Part shown: in pieces, positions 59,905 through 64,000 of the stretch | Layout of the letters: each line of letters opens with the position of its first letter | How positions within the stretch are numbered: the first letter of the stretch is position 1 | DNA from: Armatimonadota bacterium | Lineage (GTDB): Bacteria; Sysuimicrobiota; Sysuimicrobiia; Sysuimicrobiales; Humicultoraceae | DNA: 64,000 nt | Direction of reading: 5' to 3' | NCBI GenBank assembly: GCA_031459855.1 | Contig: JAVKHP010000001.1 | Location: forward strand, 1,284,059-1,348,058 | Translations under genes and position numbers: made by a program | Notes under the pieces: model-generated | The model's database searches: none | What the model saw: the letters and a program-made list of their open reading frames with translations, nothing else | What the model was told of the DNA's origin: nothing

Positions 59905-60798
59905 TCACCTGGCGGTCCCGCTCCCGTCTCCCGCACCGGGTGCGGGCACCGGCGTGCGCTCGGGCGGCAACGTCCGCTCCGGTGGCCCGTCGTAGAACTC
60001 CGGCTTCTGCAACTCCAGGTCCAGCGGTTGCACGATGGGCGCGTTGGTCGAGGCGCGCCACCCGCGCTCGCGGTGCATCTCCTCGTAGGTGTGGGCGATC
60101 AGCCCGACGATGCGCGACAGCAGGTAGACCCCCTTGATCAGGTCCAGGTCGAAGCCCATGTCCATGCAGATGGCGCCCACGGCGCCGGGGCCGTTGAGGT
60201 AGATGCGCCGGCCCCAGAACTCCTCGGTGGCCGCCTCGATGGCGCGGGCCATGGCCACGTGGCGCCCCGCGACCCCATAGACGTCGGCGAGCTCCAGCAG
60301 GCGCGCGGTCCGCGGGTCGACGATGTGCTGCGCGTGGTGGTAGCCGGGCAGCCGCCGCCCCTCGCGCCGCGCCTCGCCGGCGACACGGCGCGCGGTCTCC
60401 TCCAGGGTGAGCCCCTCGCGCTCCATGCGCGCCAGCGCCTCCTTGAACAGCGCGGCCGGCCGGTCGGCCGTGCCGTGCAACGAGCCCAGAGCGAGCAGCC
60501 CGCCGGCCACGCCCACGTGCAGGGGCACGCCGCCCGAGGTGACGAAGCGACACGCGGCCGACGACGGTGAGAACGCGTGCTCGCACTGATTCACCAGGAT
60601 GGCGTCCAGCATCCGCGCGTGGGACTCCGGGGGCAGCTCGCCGCGCCAGACCAGGTAGGCCATCTCGGCGAACGAGACCCGGCCCGTCAGGTCGTTGACG
60701 TTGTACCCGCGAATCACAACCCGGTCGCGGGTCTTGTACGAGATGGCCGTGCGCCAGTGGAACGGCTCCCGGCGCGCGGCGGTTCCTGCGGACTCCAT
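59905..60798 (-). CDS. Citrate-synthase-like protein, possible citryl-CoA lyase
   Basis: At 297 aa it is shorter than citrate synthase (about 380-430 aa) but keeps the core: ISYKTRDRVVIRGYNVNDLTG, SFAEMAYLVWRGELP, LPGYHHAQHIVDPRTARLL (catalytic-histidine region and DPR) and CMDMGFDLDLIKGVYLLSRIVGLIAHTYEEM near the end. This pattern fits stand-alone citryl-CoA lyase or related lyases that split a C-C bond in an acyl-CoA. Its place next to a two-subunit CoA-transferase supports lyase action on a CoA ester. The substrate is unknown. It ends in a Pro-rich tail. Confidence 0.8.
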   Translation of the reverse strand: MESAGTAARREPFHWRTAISYKTRDRVVIRGYNVNDLTGRVSFAEMAYLVWRGELPPESHARMLDAILVNQCEHAFSPSSAACRFVTSGGVPLHVGVAGGLLALGSLHGTADRPAALFKEALARMEREGLTLEETARRVAGEARREGRRLPGYHHAQHIVDPRTARLLELADVYGVAGRHVAMARAIEAATEEFWGRRIYLNGPGAVGAICMDMGFDLDLIKGVYLLSRIVGLIAHTYEEMHRERGWRASTNAPIVQPLDLELQKPEFYDGPPERTLPPERTPVPAPGAGDGSGTAR

Positions 60799-60802
60799 CC
60801 GG

Positions 60803-61621
60803 CTACCTCCTTGCGGCCGCGGGCTCGTCGGCCTTCAGGTACACCCGCTGGGGGTCGAGCTCCTCGCGCAGCACCGTGAGGTCGTCGGCTGCCGGTGGCG
60901 CGACCTCCTGGAGGTCGGGGGCGACCTCGGGGCGGAACCCGGTGTGCGCCCACACCGTCGCCACGTCGACGCCGGGCATCAGGCCGGTCAGGCGCAGCGT
61001 GCACGTCGACGGGTCGGCCTCCAGCACGGCGAGGTCGGTCACCACCGTGACCGCGAAGTCGGCGGGCAGCCCGGCCCGCTGCCGCCCCCCCGGCCCGTCG
61101 AGGAAGCCGGGGCTCGTGACGTAGTCGCAGCGTTCGGGAAACCGCCGGGGCTCGTGGTGGGTGATGACCAGCAGCCGGCGGCAGTGGCTGGCCATGTCGT
61201 TGGCGCCGCCGCTGCCGGGCAACCGGCGGCGCAGCGCCCCCGGTGGGCCGATCTGCGTTGAGTTGATGTTGGCGTGGCGGTCGATCTGGGCGCCGCCCAG
61301 GAAGCCCACGTCGATCAGCCCTCGCTGGAGCAGACCACCCAGCACCTCGCGCAGGGTGCCCAGCCGCATGGCGCGCGCCATGACCTTGGGGTCGGACACG
61401 GAGATCGGCGTGGGCCGGACGAGCGGCGCGATGACGCCGCTCTCGATGACCATGACGATGTTGGGCGCGTGTCGGCGTTGGGCCAGCGCCGTGGCCAGCA
61501 GCGGCAACCCCGTGCCGACGAAGACGACCTGGCCGTCGTGCAGCCGGCGGGCCGCCTCGATCACCATGAGTTCCTGCCGGGTGAACGCCGGGGTTGGGGC
61601 CTGCGCGGCAGCTTCGTGCAC
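60803..61621 (-). CDS. CoA-transferase family I, beta subunit
   Basis: The 272-aa protein resembles GctB/3-oxoacid CoA-transferase B subunits. The catalytic Glu lies in VIESGVIAPL (Glu60), with VGTGLPLLATALAQ at 35-48 and a GGAQIDRHANINSTQIG stretch. With subunit A it would move CoA between acids through a glutamyl-CoA intermediate. GTG 61621 overlaps the A-subunit TAG by one base. The substrate is unknown; it may activate the acid that the following citryl-CoA-lyase-like protein cleaves. Confidence 0.87.
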   Translation of the reverse strand: MHEAAAQAPTPAFTRQELMVIEAARRLHDGQVVFVGTGLPLLATALAQRRHAPNIVMVIESGVIAPLVRPTPISVSDPKVMARAMRLGTLREVLGGLLQRGLIDVGFLGGAQIDRHANINSTQIGPPGALRRRLPGSGGANDMASHCRRLLVITHHEPRRFPERCDYVTSPGFLDGPGGRQRAGLPADFAVTVVTDLAVLEADPSTCTLRLTGLMPGVDVATVWAHTGFRPEVAPDLQEVAPPAADDLTVLREELDPQRVYLKADEPAAARR

Positions 61622-62634
61622 TAGAGCACCTCCCGCATGGCCGCCCGCAGCGCCTCCAGACGCGCGGGCCCTGCGCATCTGGCCAGGTAGTCGTCGAACG
61701 TCGCGCAGTCCCACACCGCCTCCTGCAGGTACGCGGCGACCGCCGCCGGCCCGCTGCGGGCCGCTTCCTGGTAGCGGGCCACCTCCGCCGCATCGTAGTC
61801 GTAGTACCCGTAGACCGACGTGGGGTAGGCGCCAAAGGGCGCCACCACCACGGCGTCGACGTACAGGAACGGCACCGTGGTCCGTTCCGGCGCCGCCCGG
61901 ATCGCGTCGGTGGGGACCAGCTCCTCGCACGAGACGATGACCGTCTGCGAGGCGCGCAACATCTCCGGCTCGTGGGTGGCGAAGCCCTCGATGACGACGT
62001 TGCCCAGGGGGTCGGCGCGCTGGACGTGCACGATGGACACGTCCGGTTGCAGGGCCGGCACCAGGACCACGGGCTCGCCCGGCGCCCAGGGGTTGTCGAC
62101 CACCACGGCCTTGGGTGGGGAAGCGCGCTGCGCGGCCGCGGCGTCGTGCGCGCCGCCTGTGGCCCGCGCGCCCCACGACAGCACGGGCGCGTCCGCCAGC
62201 ATGTCGGAGCCCAGCAGGCTGCGGGTGGGCATGAAGGGCACGCCCATCTCACCGGCCAGGAAGCGGCTGACCATGGCCAGGTGGCTGTAGTCCTCGTGGA
62301 CGAGGGTGCCGTCCTCGATGCCCCGGCGCCAGCAGTACGTGACCCCGAACCGCTCCAGGTTGCCCGACCCCGATGCGGTGCGCCGGACCAGCCCTGCGCC
62401 GACCAGCTGGTCCATGCCCAGGGAGAGGTTGCAGCCCACGACGGTGAGGTCGCCGATCCTCTGGCGGATGATCTCGAAGGTGAGCGCCTGCGGGCAGCGG
62501 CCGATGTTCTGCCCGCCCATGCCCAGGACGCTCCCCGGCCGCACGAAGCGCGCGACCGCCTCGGCTGCCGTCATGACCTTGGGCGCAGGACGCGCCGCAC
62601 TGCGCAGGGCCACGCTCGTCCTCCGTGCATCCAC
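61621..62634 (-). CDS. CoA-transferase family I, alpha subunit
   Basis: The 337-aa protein resembles GctA: KVMTAAEAVARFVRPGSVLGMGG, a glycine-rich CoA-binding stretch, TRSLLGSDML, VSIVHVQRADPLGNVVIEG and FLYVDAVVVAPFGAYPTSVYGYYDYD. It is the first gene of the long minus-strand run that continues through the phosphonate genes. Its transcript probably starts near 62867, so it has a 5' leader of about 230 bases containing the 49-bp tandem repeats. Confidence 0.87.
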   Translation of the reverse strand: MDARRTSVALRSAARPAPKVMTAAEAVARFVRPGSVLGMGGQNIGRCPQALTFEIIRQRIGDLTVVGCNLSLGMDQLVGAGLVRRTASGSGNLERFGVTYCWRRGIEDGTLVHEDYSHLAMVSRFLAGEMGVPFMPTRSLLGSDMLADAPVLSWGARATGGAHDAAAAQRASPPKAVVVDNPWAPGEPVVLVPALQPDVSIVHVQRADPLGNVVIEGFATHEPEMLRASQTVIVSCEELVPTDAIRAAPERTTVPFLYVDAVVVAPFGAYPTSVYGYYDYDAAEVARYQEAARSGPAAVAAYLQEAVWDCATFDDYLARCAGPARLEALRAAMREVL

Positions 62635-62663
62635 GCGCCTGCCCGCCGCACTGACGGGCCATG

Positions 62664-62830
62664 GATCCGCCCTGACGACCCGCTACGGGCCCGCCGCGGC
62701 CAGAAGACTGCAGATCCCGCCCTGACGACCGGCCACTGGCCCGCCACGGCCAGAGACCGCGGATCCCGTCGTGACGACCGGCCCCGGCCCGCCATCCCAG
62801 GCCGCGGATCCGCGGCGGTGACAGGCCACG
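62664..62830. repeat. 49-bp tandem repeat, about 3.3 copies, in the CoA-transferase leader
   Basis: Units starting GATCC(G/C)(C/T)C at 62664, 62713, 62762 and a partial one at 62807 share TGACGACC...GGCCCGCC. The first two intervals are exactly 49 bp. The block lies between the promoter and start codon of the CoA-transferase alpha gene, so it would be transcribed as 5' UTR. Confidence 0.65.
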
Positions 62831-62873
62831 CCACGCCGCCCGCCCCAACGGCAGATGCCGCGCGCGTGCCTGC

Positions 62874-62904
62874 ATTATAGGGAGCGTCCAATTGATAATG
62901 TCAA
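62874..62904 (-). promoter_or_regulatory. Sigma-70 promoter for the CoA-transferase operon with 19-bp spacer
   Basis: On the minus strand a consensus TTGACA (62904-62899) and consensus TATAAT (62879-62874) are separated by 19 bp. Perfect hexamers with a long spacer suggest a promoter that needs activation. The -35 overlaps TTGATAATGTCAA (62892-62904), a T-N11-A dyad of the LysR type. Confidence 0.65.
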
Positions 62905-62911
62905 ATAAGGA

Positions 62912-62940
62912 TTGCACGGAATATCAAAAGCAAATATTAT
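62912..62940 (+). promoter_or_regulatory. Sigma-70 promoter for lysR, probably leaderless
   Basis: TTGCAC (62912-62917), 17-bp spacer, TATTAT (62935-62940). The expected start site near 62947 falls at or just before ATG 62949, so the mRNA would have no SD. No SD-like sequence precedes either ATG 62943 or 62949. Confidence 0.6.
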
Positions 62941-62948
62941 ACATGGCG

Positions 62949-63926
62949 ATGGCCCACGCCCTCGCGCCAGACCCACGCCCGCCCCTGCCGCTGGGGCCGC
63001 TGCGGGCGTTCCACCACGTGGTCGTCCACCAGGCCGTGCACCGGGCGGCGCGCGCCCTGGGCGTCACGCAGCCCGCGGTCACCCAGCAGCTGCGCAGGCT
63101 GGAGCAGGCCACCGGGGTCGTCCTCTTCGAGCGCGACGGTCGCCGGTTGGTGCTCACCGAGGCGGGCCGGACGCTGGCCGGCTACGCCCAGCGCATCTTC
63201 GACCTGGTGGAGGCCGCGCAGGACGCCCTGGCCGGTGAGCGGGCGCTGCGCACCGGCGTCCTGCGCGTGGGCGCGAGCCGCACGGCCGGCGCGTACTACG
63301 TCGCCAACCTGCTCGACCGGTTCAAGCAGCGCCACCCCGGCGTGAAGGTCAGCCTGACCGTGGCCAACTCCGAGATCGTCCTGGACCGGATCAAGGACTT
63401 CTCGCTCCACGTGGGGCTCGTGGCCGGTCGACCCGACGACCCGGCGCTCGTGACGCGGCCGCTGGTCCGGGACCGCATGCTGGTGGTCCTCCCGCCGGGC
63501 CACCCGCTGGCGCAGCGGGCGCGCGTCTCCGTCCGCGATCTGCGCGGCTGGCCGCTGGTCCTGCGCGAGCCGGGGTCCACCAGCCGACGCCTCATCGAGG
63601 AGGCCGCAGCAGCCCACGGGGTCGTGGTCGACGTCGCCATGGAGCTGGAGAGCAACGAGGCCATCAAGAGCGCGGTGGCCGACGGCATCGGCGTGGCCAT
63701 CATGGCCCAGGCCGCGGTGGCCCAGGACCTGGCCAGCGGACGCCTGGTGGGCCGGCCGCTGCGCGAGCCGCTGGTGTTGGACTTCGCGCTGGTCTACCAC
63801 CGCGACCGGATGCTGGCCCCGGTGCTGGCCGCGTTCCTGGCAATGGTTCCGGCGTCGGTGCGCCGGGCCCCACGCCAGCAGCAGAGGAAGACCCGCGCCG
63901 GGGCAGGAACCAAGGGGCCGGCGTGA
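62949..63926 (+). CDS. LysR-family transcriptional regulator
   Basis: About 325 aa. An N-terminal winged helix (LRAFHHVVVHQAVHRAARAL, GVTQPAVTQQLRRLEQATGVVLFERD) is followed by the effector domain (GVLRVGASRTAGAYYVANLL, LDRIKDFSLHVGLVAG, ELESNEAIKSAVADGIGVAI), as in CysB/CbbR-like regulators. The Ala/Arg/Gln tail after about residue 300 is low complexity. ATG 62949 is selected because the promoter -10 lies at 62935-62940; ATG 62943 (two residues longer) and TTG/ATG starts near 62892 are alternatives. It is divergent from, and probably regulates, the CoA-transferase to phosphonate operon. Confidence 0.9.
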   Translation: MAHALAPDPRPPLPLGPLRAFHHVVVHQAVHRAARALGVTQPAVTQQLRRLEQATGVVLFERDGRRLVLTEAGRTLAGYAQRIFDLVEAAQDALAGERALRTGVLRVGASRTAGAYYVANLLDRFKQRHPGVKVSLTVANSEIVLDRIKDFSLHVGLVAGRPDDPALVTRPLVRDRMLVVLPPGHPLAQRARVSVRDLRGWPLVLREPGSTSRRLIEEAAAAHGVVVDVAMELESNEAIKSAVADGIGVAIMAQAAVAQDLASGRLVGRPLREPLVLDFALVYHRDRMLAPVLAAFLAMVPASVRRAPRQQQRKTRAGAGTKGPA

Positions 63927-63944
63927 GAACCCGGAGGCGTCGTG

Positions 63945-64000
63945 ATGGAGCGCGTCGTGCCCAAACCCTCGGAAGGTGACGTGAACCTCTCGCCGCGGCG
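63945..64000 (+). CDS. Start of an unidentified gene, cut by window end
   Basis: ATG 63945 follows GGAGG by 8 bases and opens MERVVPKPSEGDVNLSPR before the window ends. The SD and spacing after the lysR stop (18 bp) support a real gene probably co-transcribed with lysR. The visible 18 residues identify no family. Confidence 0.55.
   Translation, partial: MERVVPKPSEGDVNLSPR

Larger units (their letters stand above)
62635..62942. other. Divergent control region, CoA-transferase operon / lysR
   Basis: 308 bp without a gene. It contains a 49-bp tandem repeat (62664-62830), the minus-strand promoter, a LysR-type T-N11-A box and the plus-strand promoter. About 60 bp at the right end are strikingly AT-rich against the GC-rich surroundings. 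Confidence 0.7.

Overview
This 64 kb window is dense, GC-rich bacterial DNA, roughly 70 % G+C by eye. Genes are packed into long same-strand runs, many with 1-13 bp start/stop overlaps and good Shine-Dalgarno (SD) sequences. No rRNA, tRNA, CRISPR array, transposase or phage gene was found. The gene set suggests a free-living, nutritionally versatile, probably soil, sediment or groundwater bacterium from a poorly sampled lineage: many ABC transporters for organic N and P compounds, non-pyrrolysine MttB-type methyltransferases, dimethylglycine-dehydrogenase-like flavoproteins, and 2-aminoethylphosphonate use. No phylogenetic marker is present, so no phylum is assigned.

Layout. 1-2370 (+) is the end of a Mn/Zn/Fe ABC transporter operon whose permease is fused to a complete DtxR/MntR-type repressor plus an SH3-like FeoA domain. 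2390-11870 holds housekeeping and catabolic singletons: RNase J-like metallo-beta-lactamase (MBL) protein, DinB-like protein, FAD amino-acid oxidase, MBL hydrolase, ABC-F ATPase, RraA-like protein, cupin and aldo/keto reductase. 12055-15863 (+) is an Fbp-type ABC importer of visibly lower GC than its surroundings. 15942-16792 (-) encodes two small membrane proteins. 17212-19531 (+) is a folate operon (folE, pteridine-reductase-like SDR, folB, folK), followed by a four-carbon acid sugar kinase and PdxA2-like pair (19562-21819). 21891-31291 is a mixed catabolic region: TAT-exported intradiol dioxygenase, an HExxH protein, an isoprenylcysteine-methyltransferase-like protein, aldehyde dehydrogenase, glutamine amidotransferase, PHP phosphoesterase, MFS transporter and a choline-kinase-like protein.

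The centrepiece is 31013-41297 (-). This is one long operon for corrinoid-dependent one-carbon transfer: MTHFR-like, pterin-binding methyltransferase, formate-THF ligase, MetH-activation-like protein, ASKHA corrinoid re-activator with a 2Fe-2S domain, homocysteine-methyltransferase-like protein, MttB-like methyltransferase, corrinoid protein and a small 'virulence factor' family protein. Upstream lies a LuxR-type regulator with a degenerate receiver and a 42-bp minisatellite. Divergent from it are two tandem dimethylglycine/sarcosine-dehydrogenase-like paralogues (43345-48412) and a four-gene ABC importer (48680-52883). A working hypothesis is uptake and stepwise demethylation of a quaternary amine such as glycine betaine to glycine, with all methyl groups entering the folate pool.

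The right end (53008-62634, -) is a 2-aminoethylphosphonate unit: PhnW, a three-gene PhnS/T/UV-like importer and a PhnY-like dehydrogenase. It follows a citrate-synthase-like lyase and a two-subunit CoA-transferase. A LysR gene (about 62949-63926, +) diverges from it. The 308-bp region between carries a fully readable bidirectional promoter, a T-N11-A LysR box and a 49-bp tandem repeat lying in the CoA-transferase leader. The LysR mRNA looks leaderless.
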